Below are positions 37,812-47,340 of a stretch of 56,606 nt of DNA, one piece after another; position 1 is the stretch's first letter; every line of letters starts with the position of its first letter. The position numbers were made by a program, and so were the translations under genes. Source of the DNA: Tepidamorphus gemmatus (GTDB lineage Bacteria; Pseudomonadota; Alphaproteobacteria; Rhizobiales; Tepidamorphaceae); the NCBI RefSeq assembly GCF_004346195.1, contig NZ_SMAK01000015.1:1-56606 (forward strand), in the 5' to 3' direction. The notes under the pieces were generated by a model that was given only the letters and a program-made list of their open reading frames with translations, was not told the DNA's origin and made no database searches.

Positions 37812-39095
37812 TCAGCGGAACGCGAGGTCGCGCAAGAAGAGCGCGATCTGGGGGAAGAAGATCAGGGCGACCGAGACCCCGAGCAGCATCGCGAAGAACG
37901 GCGGAGAGCCCCTGACTACCTCCCAGTACGGCCGCTTGAACACGGCGATCGCCGTGAAGATGTCGCAACCGAATGGCGGCGTCGCCGAGCCGATCGCCAC
38001 CTGCAGCGTGATGATGACACCGACCAGCACCGGGTCGAGCCCGGTCGAGGCGACGACCGGTGCGAAGATCGGCACCAGGACGAGGATGACGACGATCGGG
38101 TCGACGAACATGCAGGCGATGAAGAAGGCGATGGAGATCACGAACAGGACGCCGATCGGGCCCATTTCGGCGATTCCGACGGCGGTCAGGATCTGCTGCG
38201 GGATCTGTGCGAACGAGATGACCCAGGAGAACGCAGAGCCGGCCCCGACGAGGATGAAGACGACTGCAGTGATCAGCCCGGTCGATTTGGCGATCGCGTA
38301 GACGTCGGCGATGCCGATCGAGCGGAACACCACGAGTTCGAGGAGGAGCGCATACAGCACGCAGACGGCAGCCGCCTCGGTGGGGCTGAACACACCGCCA
38401 TAGATGCCGCCGACGATGATCGCCGGAAAGCCGAGCGGCCACAGCGCCCGGTAGACCGCGACCGACCGCTCCCGCCAGCTCGCCCGCGGCTCGGTCGGCA
38501 CGTCGTTGCGGATCGCATAGATCACCGAATAGGCGGCGAACACGACGAGGATGAGCAGCCCCGGGCCGATGCCGGCGATGAACAGTTCGGCGATCGAGGT
38601 ACCGGACACCACGCCATAGATGATCATGCCGATCGACGGCGGGATCAGGAAGGCGATGTCGGAGGCATTGACGATCAGTGCCAGGATGAAGCTGTCCTTG
38701 TAGCCGGCCTTCAGCATGCGCGGCCTGAGCGGCGTGCCGACCGCCACCACGGTCGCCTGGGTCGATCCGGAGACGGCGCCGAACATCGTGCAGGCCGCCG
38801 CGGTGGAAACGGCCAGTCCGCCGCGCACATGGCCGACGAAGCTCATCACCATGTCGATCAGCCGGCCAGCCGACTGGCCCCTGGTCATGATGTCGGCTGC
38901 CAGGATGAACATCGGAACGGCGATCAGCGAGGCCGGCCTGATGCCGGCCAACATCTGCTGCACCATCGTCTCGATCTGCCCGAGACCGCCGAACAGGGCA
39001 TAGAAGCCCGCAAAGGCGGCAGCGATCAGCGGGATCATCATCGGAAAGCCGATCAGCAGCAGCACGATCATGATCGCGAACAGGGAGAGTGCCAT
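37812..39095 (-). CDS. uehC: TRAP transporter large permease UehC (ectoine/hydroxyectoine)
   Basis: 427 residues with about 12 membrane helices; DctM family. Typical segments are VPMFILAADIMTRG, GAVSGSTQATVVAVG (the substrate-gate motif), FLIPPSIGMIIYGVVSGTSI and GLITAVVFILVGAGSAFSW. It forms the sodium-driven channel with UehB in the inner membrane. It begins 12 bases after uehB ends. Confidence 0.95.
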   Translation of the reverse strand: MALSLFAIMIVLLLIGFPMMIPLIAAAFAGFYALFGGLGQIETMVQQMLAGIRPASLIAVPMFILAADIMTRGQSAGRLIDMVMSFVGHVRGGLAVSTAAACTMFGAVSGSTQATVVAVGTPLRPRMLKAGYKDSFILALIVNASDIAFLIPPSIGMIIYGVVSGTSIAELFIAGIGPGLLILVVFAAYSVIYAIRNDVPTEPRASWRERSVAVYRALWPLGFPAIIVGGIYGGVFSPTEAAAVCVLYALLLELVVFRSIGIADVYAIAKSTGLITAVVFILVGAGSAFSWVISFAQIPQQILTAVGIAEMGPIGVLFVISIAFFIACMFVDPIVVILVLVPIFAPVVASTGLDPVLVGVIITLQVAIGSATPPFGCDIFTAIAVFKRPYWEVVRGSPPFFAMLLGVSVALIFFPQIALFLRDLAFR

Positions 39096-39107
39096 CGCGC
39101 CTGCTCC

Positions 39108-39689
39108 TCAACCGTGTCCGGTCTCTTCCTCGTAGCCTTCGGGCACGAGGGTGGAGAGCCAGACGTCCCGCGAGATGAGGTTCTTGAAGCCCGTCAGGGC
39201 ATACTGCAGGCTCGTCATGAAGAAGCCCATCGGCACCCACGCATACATCCACCAAACCGGGATCTGCAGCGCCGGTAATACGCGGCCTCGGCCGGCCAGC
39301 GTCATGACATAGCTCGCCGCATACCAGCACAGACCGAACATGAAGATTGCCGTGACGAAGGCGATCAGCACCATCGTCGCCCGGCGTGCCGGCACGGGCA
39401 GATTGTCGAAGATCGCCGACATCCTGATATGGCGGCCGTGCCGCGCGGCGTAGCTGATGCCCGCGAAGGTGATCAGCACGATCAGGATGCTGTTCAACTC
39501 TTCCGAGAAATAGATGCTCTTCATGAAGACGAAGCGGCCGACGACGTTGGCGATGGTGTTGCCGGCCATCAGCAGCACCCCCACCGCAAGCATCACCGAT
39601 TCGATCCGGGCGATGATCCCGTCGGCGATGCCCAGCAGGCCGGGCAGGGAGGATTCGGCCTGTGCGCCGATAGCTGCGGAGTCGTTCAC
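39108..39689 (-). CDS. uehB: TRAP transporter small permease UehB
   Basis: 193 residues from a GTG at 39689; an ATG at 39815 would overlap uehA by about 60 bases and add residues without membrane character. A GGAG ribosome site precedes the GTG. Four hydrophobic helices follow, with [20 protein letters not shown] and [12 protein letters not shown], the DctQ family signature, then [19 protein letters not shown]. It is the membrane partner of UehC. Confidence 0.9.
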   Translation of the reverse strand: MNDSAAIGAQAESSLPGLLGIADGIIARIESVMLAVGVLLMAGNTIANVVGRFVFMKSIYFSEELNSILIVLITFAGISYAARHGRHIRMSAIFDNLPVPARRATMVLIAFVTAIFMFGLCWYAASYVMTLAGRGRVLPALQIPVWWMYAWVPMGFFMTSLQYALTGFKNLISRDVWLSTLVPEGYEEETGHG

Positions 39690-39756
39690 GAGCGCCTGTC
39701 TCCAGACATGAGCGGATACGACGCGCCCGGCGGCGGGGCCGGGCGCGCCGGTCAGC

Positions 39757-40773
39757 CTAGCGCACCGCTGCGAGATCCGCCTTAATCTGGTCGAGGATGG
39801 CTCGGCCGCTGTCACCGGTCATCTCGATGAAGGTCGCCTCCACCTCGGCGGCTGCCTCCATGAACGGCTGGCGCTGCTCCTCGGTCAGGATGTTGATGAC
39901 CATGTCGGGCTTGGCCTGCTTGATCTTCGCGAGGGACTCCTCGTGCAGGCCGCGCTGATAGTCCAGGATGTAGTCGAAGGCGTGCCGGATGGCGCTGCGG
40001 ATCAGTTCCTGGTCTTGCGCCGCAAGCGCATCGAAGAAGTCCTTGTTGGCCATCACCGCCGTCGTGAAGTTGTTGTGGCCGAGGCAGGTGATGACGTTGG
40101 TGACCTCGTAGATCTTGGTCGATTCCAGGAAGAATCCCGGGTTCTCCTGACCCTGGATGATGCCGGTCTGCAGCGCGCCATAGACTTCACCCCAAGGCAG
40201 CGGCGTCGGGGTTGCGCCCCAGACGTCGTAGGCGGCGACCAGCAGGGGGTTGGTCATCACCCGGAACTTCACCTCGTTCAGGTCGGCTGGTGTCATTACC
40301 GGCTGTTGTGTGGTCAGGCAGACCTCGCCCTCCGGGAACATGGTGAGGAGCTCCAGACCCTGACGGGCATAGAGCTCCGGAAACATCTCGTTGATCGCCT
40401 TGGAGGTGCGGAAGAACTCGAACAGCTGATCCTCGTCCTGCGGCAGCAGGTAGGGGACGAAGAACACTTGCGCCTCGGGGATCAGTGCGCCGGTGAAGCC
40501 GGGTGACTGATCGACGAACTGCAGGATGCCGGCCTGCGTCTGTTCCATGATGTCGGTGGATTCCCCTAGCGTGCCGAACGGGAACAGCGTCACCGTGTGG
40601 TCGGAATGCTCCTCGATGTATTCCTTGAACTTGGTGGCGAAGACGCCCTGCACCTCGTGCAGCGCTTCCTCGAAGGCATAGCGCCACTCAGCCGCCTGCG
40701 CCGCAAGGCCGAATGCCGACAGGACGGTGCCAAGCGCCAGCGCGCGCATGCCCGTTCTCAACAGATCTCTCAT
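39757..40773 (-). CDS. uehA: TRAP transporter periplasmic ectoine-binding protein UehA
   Basis: 338 residues from the ATG at 40773. A signal peptide spans about 1-26 ([20 protein letters not shown]). The DctP family fold binds ectoine or hydroxyectoine in the periplasm. Typical parts are [38 protein letters not shown] (the conserved arginine that binds the carboxylate) and [20 protein letters not shown]. It heads the minus-strand operon after enuR. The upstream region carries candidate operator repeats. Confidence 0.94.
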   Translation of the reverse strand: MRDLLRTGMRALALGTVLSAFGLAAQAAEWRYAFEEALHEVQGVFATKFKEYIEEHSDHTVTLFPFGTLGESTDIMEQTQAGILQFVDQSPGFTGALIPEAQVFFVPYLLPQDEDQLFEFFRTSKAINEMFPELYARQGLELLTMFPEGEVCLTTQQPVMTPADLNEVKFRVMTNPLLVAAYDVWGATPTPLPWGEVYGALQTGIIQGQENPGFFLESTKIYEVTNVITCLGHNNFTTAVMANKDFFDALAAQDQELIRSAIRHAFDYILDYQRGLHEESLAKIKQAKPDMVINILTEEQRQPFMEAAAEVEATFIEMTGDSGRAILDQIKADLAAVR

Positions 40774-41050
40774 CGAATGTTCCCCTTCGTCTTTGTCGGA
40801 TGGTCGCGGATGGCCCATCTCGATGGTCGCCGAGCCATGCAGATCAGTTCATGCGAGAACAAAAATCATGTCAATCTGGAAAATAATATCATGACAATTT
40901 CGTCGATTGCCCGCCCGCAACCTGCACAACCCGCCCGCAACCTGCACAATGAGGCGGCACCGGCAGCTGCATCCGGCTGTGCCATGGGGCATTCGCGCAA
41001 AGGGCGCGCGCCCGCGACGGGGTGGCGCGATAGCCAGTCTCGAACGGCTC
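40774..41050. promoter_or_regulatory. Regulatory region between enuR and uehA
   Basis: This 277-base region holds an AT-rich patch (40858-40900) unusual for this GC-rich DNA. Within it are two direct repeats, atcatgtcaat (40865-40875) and atcatgacaat (40888-40898), 23 bases apart. They are good candidates for binding sites of EnuR, which sits upstream on the same strand. Read toward uehA, TATTAT-like and TTGACA-like hexamers lie in the same patch. Confidence 0.5.
40910..40949. repeat. Tandem 20-base direct repeat
   Basis: The 20-base unit cccgcccgcaacctgcacaa occurs exactly twice, head to tail, at 40910-40929 and 40930-40949. It lies beside the AT-rich operator candidates between enuR and uehA. 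Two identical tandem units suggest recent slippage or a duplicated protein site. Confidence 0.8.
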
Positions 41051-42436
41051 TCAGATCGCCAGCAGCAGGTGTTCCGGATCGGCGAGCAGCAGCTTGGTGA
41101 CGACACCGAGCCCGGCTCGCAGGTCGGCCTCGTCGGTCGAGCCGAGCGAGATGCGCACCGCCGGCCGCCACGGCGCATCGGAAATGCGGAATGAGATCCC
41201 GGGTGCGATCGCCACGCCCTGGAGGCGGGCCTGGGCGACGAAGCCTTCCTCGCTGCGGGTATCGGGCAGTGGCAGCCAGACGTGAAGTCCGTTGCGATGT
41301 GCCTGATAGGGTGTGTCGCCCAGGATCTCCGCCGCGATGGCGTTTCGTTTGCGCAGGGCGTCACGCTGCCAGGCGACCAGTTCGGCAGCCGTGCCATCGC
41401 TCACCCAGCGCGTGGCGATCTCCGCCACCATCGGCGTCGCCATCCAGTTGGTCACCAGCTGCCGGTTTGCGACAGCGGCGACGTAACGGTCCGGCGCAAG
41501 CAGGTAACCGATCCTGAGCCCCGGCACGGTGATCTTGGTGAAGCTGGTGACGTACAGCGTCCGCTCAGGCGCGATCGCCGCGACTGGCGGCGGCCGGTCC
41601 TCTACCAGTGGGCCGAGGATGTCGTTCTCGATGATCGCGATGTCATAGCGGCGGGCCACATCTGCAATTGCCGCACGACGCGCCTCGCCCATCAGCGTCG
41701 CCATCGGATTGATGACAGACGGCTGCAGGAACAATGCCCGGACGGAGTCCCGCCGGCAGGTCTCCTCGAGGGCTTCCGGTAGCAGACCCTCTTCGTCGAT
41801 GTCGAGTCCGATCAGGTTGAGACCGAGATAGCTCGCAAGCGGCACCAGCGTGTGATGCCCGATCGCCTCGGCAACAATGGTCGATCCGGGCGGCGCGACA
41901 CTCATCAGCGCGACCGTCATGCCGGCCGTGGCGCCATTGGTCAGGTTGACGTTCTGAGGCGATGCCCGCAGGCCGCAATGGCGCAGCCACTCGACCGCGA
42001 CCGTGCGGTGACGCGGAAACACGACGTTCGGTCGGAACGACAGCGCCGCGCTTTCCGACAGAGAATCGCCGAGCCAGCCGAGCGCCTGCCGCAGGCGCTC
42101 AAGGTGAAGCGCCTCGCAGACCGGCTTGAGGATCGACAGGTCGATCACCTCGCCGAGCCGCTCGGGCAGATAGGGTTGCGGCGGCTCCGGGCGCCGGGTG
42201 TTGACGAAGGTGCCGCGGCCGATCTCGCCGGAGATCAGCCCGCGGCGGATCAGTTCGTCGTAGGCACGGCTGACGGTCTGCACGGACAGGCCGAGATCCT
42301 CAGCGAGCCGGCGATGGGTCGGCAGGCGGTCGCCGGCGGCGAGCCGTCCGTCCTCGATCGCTCGAGCGAACTGTTCGGCCAGCGACAGATAGGCGGGACG
42401 TCTGAGAAGCGAGCGGTCTGGTTGCCACAATGTCAT
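41051..42436 (-). CDS. enuR: EnuR, MocR/GntR-family regulator of ectoine catabolism
   Basis: 461 residues from the ATG at 42436 (MTLWQPDR); a start 12 residues earlier is possible. The N-terminal winged helix is RLPTHRRLAEDLGLSVQTVS with RGTFVNTRR. The C-terminal part is an aminotransferase-like domain with the PLP lysine at about K301 (VTSFTKITVPGLRIGYL). EnuR is known to repress ectoine-use genes until an ectoine breakdown product binds its PLP. It lies upstream of uehA and divergent from doeX. Confidence 0.94.
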   Translation of the reverse strand: MTLWQPDRSLLRRPAYLSLAEQFARAIEDGRLAAGDRLPTHRRLAEDLGLSVQTVSRAYDELIRRGLISGEIGRGTFVNTRRPEPPQPYLPERLGEVIDLSILKPVCEALHLERLRQALGWLGDSLSESAALSFRPNVVFPRHRTVAVEWLRHCGLRASPQNVNLTNGATAGMTVALMSVAPPGSTIVAEAIGHHTLVPLASYLGLNLIGLDIDEEGLLPEALEETCRRDSVRALFLQPSVINPMATLMGEARRAAIADVARRYDIAIIENDILGPLVEDRPPPVAAIAPERTLYVTSFTKITVPGLRIGYLLAPDRYVAAVANRQLVTNWMATPMVAEIATRWVSDGTAAELVAWQRDALRKRNAIAAEILGDTPYQAHRNGLHVWLPLPDTRSEEGFVAQARLQGVAIAPGISFRISDAPWRPAVRISLGSTDEADLRAGLGVVTKLLLADPEHLLLAI

Positions 42437-42501
42437 GATTTTACAGCATGGCGAAATCAGTCCAATTGACAACGGAAATCTTGCAGCCGCATGGTGCGGT
42501 C

Positions 42502-43008
42502 ATGACCCGACGTCCGACGATGCCGCGCCTCGACGCGATCGACCTCAGGATCCTCGAGGCGATCCAGCGCAATGGGCGCATCACCAAGCTGGCGCTGGCC
42601 GAAGCGGTCGGATTGTCGGCGACACCCTGCTGGATGCGGCTCCGCCGGCTCGAGCAGGCCGGCATCGTCACCGGTTATCATGCGCGGGTCGCGCCTCGCG
42701 CCGTCGCCCCGGTGGCGGTGGTGCTGATGGAGGTGACGCTGGCGAACCACCGCCAGGCGGATTTCGACCGCTTCGAGCGGATCGTCCGCGAGATCCCGGA
42801 AATCGTCGACTGCTGGTCCGTCGGTGGCGGCATCGACTATCTGCTGCGGGTGATGGCACGCGACATCGATGCATATCAGCGTCTGGTCGATGGGCTGCTG
42901 GAGCGCGAACTCGGCATCGACCGATACTTCACGTACATCGTTACCCGGACGGTCAAGGAATCGGTCGCGCTGCCGCTCGCCGAACTCCTGCCGCGCGCCG
43001 ACGCCTGA
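42502..43008 (+). CDS. doeX: AsnC/Lrp-type regulator DoeX
   Basis: 168 residues from the ATG at 42502; an ATG at 42448 would add 18. The winged-helix part has LDAIDLRILEAIQRNGRITK and LSATPCWMRLRRLEQAGIV; the RAM effector domain has VGGGIDYLLRVMARDIDAYQ. DoeX/AsnC proteins accompany ectoine-degradation genes and probably respond to the amino acid products. It is divergent from enuR, with only about 65 bases between the two ATGs. Confidence 0.92.
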   Translation: MTRRPTMPRLDAIDLRILEAIQRNGRITKLALAEAVGLSATPCWMRLRRLEQAGIVTGYHARVAPRAVAPVAVVLMEVTLANHRQADFDRFERIVREIPEIVDCWSVGGGIDYLLRVMARDIDAYQRLVDGLLERELGIDRYFTYIVTRTVKESVALPLAELLPRADA

Positions 43009-43148
43009 ACGCCGCGGACATTCGGGGAGATTCGGTCTGCCGAGCCGGCCCGACGCAGACCGTCTTTCTACCCGGACTGTGGGGAACGGACTCTTTCTCC
43101 GGTACGCATCGCTAGACTCGGCGGCGTGACACCGCAGGGGAGAGACTG

Positions 43149-44642
43149 ATGCCAGCCACCTTCGCCCGTGCCGACCGACACCAAGCGCTCGTCCTGATGT
43201 CCGACAGACGGCTGCTGCGCGAGCACGCCTATGTTGGCGGTCATTGGGTCGCTGGCGCTGGAAATCGCACGTTCGAGGTTACCGATCCCGCCAGCGGGGA
43301 GTCGCTTGCCTGGGTTGCCTCGCTCGATGCGGACCAGGCCACTGCCGCCATCGACGCCGCCAGCGCGGCCTTCCCCGCGTGGCGTCGGTTCCTGCCGCAG
43401 CAGAGGTCAGTGCTCCTCAGGAGATGGTACGAGGCGATCATCGCGGCCAGGGAGGATCTCGCCGTACTGATGACGCTCGAGCAGGGCAAGCCGCTGAGCG
43501 AGGCGCGCGGCGAGATCGACTATGCCGCCTCCTTTGTCGAATGGTATGCGGAGGAGGCGAAACGCGTGAACGTCGAGAGCGTCACCAGCCATCTGTCGGG
43601 CGCGGAGATGAGTGTGCGCCGCGAGCCGCTGGGCGTTGTCGGCCTCGTCACGCCGTGGAACTTCCCCTCGGCCATGCTGACCCGCAAGGCCGCTGCTGCG
43701 CTCGCGGCAGGCTGCACGGTCGTCGCTCATCCGGCCAGCCAGACGCCGTTGTCGGCCCTGGCGCTGGCCGAGCTCGGCGAGCGGGTGGGTTTGCCCGCCG
43801 GAGTCCTCAATGTCGTGACCGGCGATGCCGCGACAATCGTCGGCCGCTTCTGCGCCGATGCGCGCGTGCGGGCGCTGAGTTTCACCGGTTCGACCGGCAT
43901 CGGCCGGTTGATTGCCGCGCAATGCGCGCCGACGATGAAACGTCTTGTCATGGAGCTGGGCGGCCACGCGCCGCTGATCGTTTTCGACGATGCCGATATC
44001 GACCGGGCGGTGTCGATTGCCGTCGATGCCAAGTTCGCGACCTCCGGTCAGGACTGCCTCGCCGCCAACCGGATCTACGTGCAGCGATCCCACTACGACG
44101 GGTTCTGCACGGCCTTTGCCGCCCGCATCGCTGCGCTTCGGGTCGGTCACGGGCTCGCCGAGGACACCCAGATCGGCCCGCTGATGCACGAGGCGGCCCT
44201 TGCCAAGGTGGCCGGGCATGTCGAGGACGCGCTGGCGCGTGGCGCGCGGCTGCTCGCCGGCGGCCGGCGGCACGAGGCCGGCCCGCTGTTCTTCCAGCCG
44301 ACCCTGCTTGCCGACGTACCGGACGAGGCGCGGATCATGCGCGAGGAGACCTTCGGACCGGTTGCTGCCGTGACGCCCTTTGACACCGAGGCGGAGGTCG
44401 TCCGGCGCGCCAACGACACGGAATACGGCCTCGTCGCCTATGTCGTCACCGAGAATGGCGCGCGCCAGCGGCGCCTGGCCGCCGCGCTCGACTACGGGAT
44501 GGTGGCGGTCAACCGCGTCAAGATCACCGGAGCACCGATTCCCTTCGGCGGCATCAAGCAGTCCGGTCTCGGCCGAGAGGGCGCCCGCCACGGGCTCGAA
44601 GCCTTCACCGACCTCAAATTTGTCTGCCTCGACGCAGCCTGA
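43149..44642 (+). CDS. doeC: Aldehyde dehydrogenase DoeC (Ssd), aspartate-semialdehyde oxidation
   Basis: 497 residues with an AGGGGAGAG ribosome site. NAD(P)-dependent aldehyde dehydrogenase resembling succinate-semialdehyde dehydrogenase. Catalytic residues are E269 (VMELGGHAP) and C303 (SGQDCLAAN); the Rossmann region has VVGLVTPWNFPSAML and FTGSTGIGRL. In ectoine catabolism it converts aspartate semialdehyde to aspartate after DoeD. It is 17 bases upstream of doeD. Confidence 0.93.
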   Translation: MPATFARADRHQALVLMSDRRLLREHAYVGGHWVAGAGNRTFEVTDPASGESLAWVASLDADQATAAIDAASAAFPAWRRFLPQQRSVLLRRWYEAIIAAREDLAVLMTLEQGKPLSEARGEIDYAASFVEWYAEEAKRVNVESVTSHLSGAEMSVRREPLGVVGLVTPWNFPSAMLTRKAAAALAAGCTVVAHPASQTPLSALALAELGERVGLPAGVLNVVTGDAATIVGRFCADARVRALSFTGSTGIGRLIAAQCAPTMKRLVMELGGHAPLIVFDDADIDRAVSIAVDAKFATSGQDCLAANRIYVQRSHYDGFCTAFAARIAALRVGHGLAEDTQIGPLMHEAALAKVAGHVEDALARGARLLAGGRRHEAGPLFFQPTLLADVPDEARIMREETFGPVAAVTPFDTEAEVVRRANDTEYGLVAYVVTENGARQRRLAAALDYGMVAVNRVKITGAPIPFGGIKQSGLGREGARHGLEAFTDLKFVCLDAA

Positions 44643-44659
44643 CGCACGGGACACCTGAA

Positions 44660-46036
44660 ATGCTCGACCGCAACAACGAACTCGACGCCTTCGACCGCGA
44701 CCACTTCTTCCATCCCTCCACCCATATGGGGGCGCATGCGCGCGGCGAGACGCCGAACCGGATCATCGCGGGCGGCGAGGGAGTCTACATCACCGATACC
44801 AACGGGCGCGTCAGCCTCGACGCCTTCGCCGGGCTCTATTGCGTCAATGTTGGCTATGGCCGCCGGAAGATCGCCGATGCGATCGCCGCGCAGGCACGAG
44901 AGCTCGCCTACTATCATGCCTATGTCGGGCATGGTACCGAGGCCTCCATCCGGCTCGCGCGGATGATCGTCGAGCGGGCGCCCAAGGGGATGAGCCGCGT
45001 CTATTTCGGCCTGTCCGGGTCCGATGCCAATGAGACCAACATCAAGCTGATCTGGTACGCCAACAACGTCCTGGGGCGGCCGGAGAAGAAGAAGATCATC
45101 TCGCGCTGGCGCGGCTATCACGGCTCTGGCGTGATGACCGGATCACTGACTGGGCTTGATCTGTTCCACAAGGCATTCGATCTGCCGCGCGCGCCGATTC
45201 TCCATACGGAGGCGCCGTATTATTTCCGCCGCGCCGACCGGTCGATGAGCGAGGAGCAATTCTCTCAGCATTGCGCCGACCAGCTCGATGCACTGATCGT
45301 TGCGGAGGGACCGGAGACGGTCGCCGCCTTCATCGGCGAACCGATCCTCGGCACCGGTGGTATCGTGCCGCCGCCGGCGGGCTACTGGCAGAAGATCCAG
45401 GCGGTGCTGAAGAAGCACGACGTGATGCTGGTTGCCGACGAAGTGGTCACCGGCTTCGGCCGGCTCGGCTCGATGTTCGGCTCCGACCACTACGGTATCG
45501 AGCCCGACCTGATCACCATCGCCAAGGGGCTGACATCCGCCTATGCGCCGCTGTCGGGTGTGATCGTCTCGGAGAAGCTCTGGGAAGTGCTTGTCATGGG
45601 CTCAGACCGGCTAGGTCCGATTGGCCACGGTTGGACCTACTCGGCGCATCCGATCTGCGCAGCCGCCGGCATCGCCAATCTCGAGCTGATCGACGAGCGG
45701 GACCTCGTGCGCAATGCCGGCGTGACCGGGGCCTTCCTCCGCGCCGAACTGGACCGCGCCGTCGGCGGTCATGTCCATGTCGGTGAGGTGCGTGGCGACG
45801 GCCTGATGGCGGCGATCGAGTTCGTGCGCGACCGCGACGACCGAGTCTTCTTCGACCCGTCGGAGAAGATCGGCCCGCGCATCGCCGCCGCGCTGGCGGA
45901 TCGGGGCGTGATCGGCCGTGCCATGCCGCAGGGCGACATACTCGGCTTTGCCCCGCCACTCTGCCTCACCCGCGAGGAGGCCGTGCGGATCGTCGAGGCC
46001 ACCGCCGGCGCCATCGGCGACGTCTTCGGCAGGTGA
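44660..46036 (+). CDS. doeD: Diaminobutyrate aminotransferase DoeD (Atf)
   Basis: 458 residues, class III PLP-dependent aminotransferase. The PLP lysine is K289 in ITIAKGLTSAYAPLSG; VADEVVTGFGRLGSMFGSDH carries the conserved aspartate; GLSGSDANETNIKLIWYANN is the phosphate region. It transaminates L-2,4-diaminobutyrate to aspartate semialdehyde. It follows doeC and closes the plus-strand half of the ectoine cluster. Confidence 0.93.
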   Translation: MLDRNNELDAFDRDHFFHPSTHMGAHARGETPNRIIAGGEGVYITDTNGRVSLDAFAGLYCVNVGYGRRKIADAIAAQARELAYYHAYVGHGTEASIRLARMIVERAPKGMSRVYFGLSGSDANETNIKLIWYANNVLGRPEKKKIISRWRGYHGSGVMTGSLTGLDLFHKAFDLPRAPILHTEAPYYFRRADRSMSEEQFSQHCADQLDALIVAEGPETVAAFIGEPILGTGGIVPPPAGYWQKIQAVLKKHDVMLVADEVVTGFGRLGSMFGSDHYGIEPDLITIAKGLTSAYAPLSGVIVSEKLWEVLVMGSDRLGPIGHGWTYSAHPICAAAGIANLELIDERDLVRNAGVTGAFLRAELDRAVGGHVHVGEVRGDGLMAAIEFVRDRDDRVFFDPSEKIGPRIAAALADRGVIGRAMPQGDILGFAPPLCLTREEAVRIVEATAGAIGDVFGR

Positions 46037-46079
46037 GGGCCGTAGCCAGGGCACGTAGGTCTGCGGGCCGCCCCCGGCG

Positions 46080-46499
46080 CTACCAGCAGGTGACCTCGCG
46101 CACCACGCCGCCCTCATCGACCAGGACGTTCAGCCGGTCGGGACTGTATTCCTGCGTGACCGCCATGTCCGGCCGGAGCACGCGCACCAGTCGGGCGCCG
46201 GCTGCCTGGCGGGCGCTTTCGATCAGCGCGGGAGTCGCCACGCGGCCGATTGCGAACTGCGCGGGCGCGGGATTGCAGCCCTCGCCCGTGGCCGGCGGGG
46301 TCTGACCACTGCCCGGCGAAGACCCGATGCTGGCGCCGGGCGGAGATGTGGAAATGCCGCCTTGCGGCGGCGATGCCGTCGTGCCGCCCGGCTGCTGCGG
46401 GGTGACCGATCCGCCAGGAGGCGGCTCGTCGGACCCGTTACAGGCCGCGGCCATCAGGGCCGTGGCGAGCAAGCCAGCGGCTGCGCCGATCGATCTCAT
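46080..46499 (-). CDS. I78-inhibitor-like lipoprotein
   Basis: 139 residues. The N-terminus has a lipoprotein signal peptide (LLATALMAAACNG, lipobox ALMAAAC). A proline/glycine/serine-rich linker (about residues 25-75) is followed by a C-terminal domain CNPAPAQFAIGRVATPALIE, then RLVRVLRPDMAVTQEYSPDR and LNVLVDEGGVVREVTCW. That pattern matches the I78 family of small peptidase inhibitors. It is probably anchored in the outer membrane and could protect against proteases. Confidence 0.82.
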   Translation of the reverse strand: MRSIGAAAGLLATALMAAACNGSDEPPPGGSVTPQQPGGTTASPPQGGISTSPPGASIGSSPGSGQTPPATGEGCNPAPAQFAIGRVATPALIESARQAAGARLVRVLRPDMAVTQEYSPDRLNVLVDEGGVVREVTCW

Positions 46500-46652
46500 C
46501 GCCTGTCTCCCCTCCAAGTCTCTCGCCCGGATCCCGGGACCTACGGACCATAGGATGAACGCCGCCGCATGGCGACTCCAAGGCAGGTGCCGGAATCGCC
46601 GCGATAATGCTGTAATCGTCCACGGTCGTGTCACTTCGCCGGAGGCTTCGCG

Positions 46653-47231
46653 ATGCTGGTTCTGCTCATCGGTCTTGTGCTGTTCCTCGGTGTGCATTCG
46701 GTGCGGATCGTCGCCCCGGCATGGCGCGAGGCGACGATCGCGCAGCGCGGCGAGACAGCCTGGAAGGGAATCTACTCGCTCGTCGCCGGCCTCGGGCTGG
46801 TGCTGATCATCTGGGGCTACGGGCTGGCACGTGCCGAGCCGGTCGTCCTCTATAGCCCGCCGATCTGGGCGCGGCACCTTGCGCTCGTCCTGATGATGCC
46901 GGTCTTCGTCATGCTCGCGGCCGCCTATGTTCCCGGTCGGATCAGGACGGCGCTGAAGCATCCGATGCTGGCGGCGGTGAAGCTGTGGGCGCTCGCGCAC
47001 CTGATCGCCAACGGCACGCTCGCCGATGTCGTGCTGTTCGGCTCGTTCCTGGCCTGGGCAGTGGCCGACCGCATCTCCGTGAAGCGCCGCCCTGCTGATG
47101 CAGGAGGCGTGGCCGGTCTGCCGCCGGCCCCCGCCAACGATCTGATTGCCGTGGTCATTGGTGCGACCCTCTATGTCGTCTTTCTCCTGTTCCTGCACCG
47201 CTGGCTGTTCGGCGTCTCGCCCTTGGGCTGA
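46653..47231 (+). CDS. NnrU-like membrane protein
   Basis: 192 residues with five or six membrane helices. [20 protein letters not shown] and [20 protein letters not shown] are the hallmark segments of the NnrU family, whose members occur in denitrification clusters and elsewhere. No denitrification gene is nearby, so the role is unknown. It begins 153 bases from the divergent lipoprotein. Confidence 0.88.
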   Translation: MLVLLIGLVLFLGVHSVRIVAPAWREATIAQRGETAWKGIYSLVAGLGLVLIIWGYGLARAEPVVLYSPPIWARHLALVLMMPVFVMLAAAYVPGRIRTALKHPMLAAVKLWALAHLIANGTLADVVLFGSFLAWAVADRISVKRRPADAGGVAGLPPAPANDLIAVVIGATLYVVFLLFLHRWLFGVSPLG

Positions 47232-47340
47232 GGCCTCGGAAGCCGCTTTAGTATTGGGTAAGTTTCGTCGCCTATCTTCCCCAGCTCTTGGAGGGACCAG
47301 TCTGCTGCCGCTCCTGGTAGGGGGCGCGCGGCGACCCAGA

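Noticed and set aside
37791-39278. A 495-residue plus-strand frame opposite the ueh permease genes
   Set aside because: Aspartate/arginine-rich shadow of membrane-protein codons; UehC and UehB are unmistakable on the other strand.
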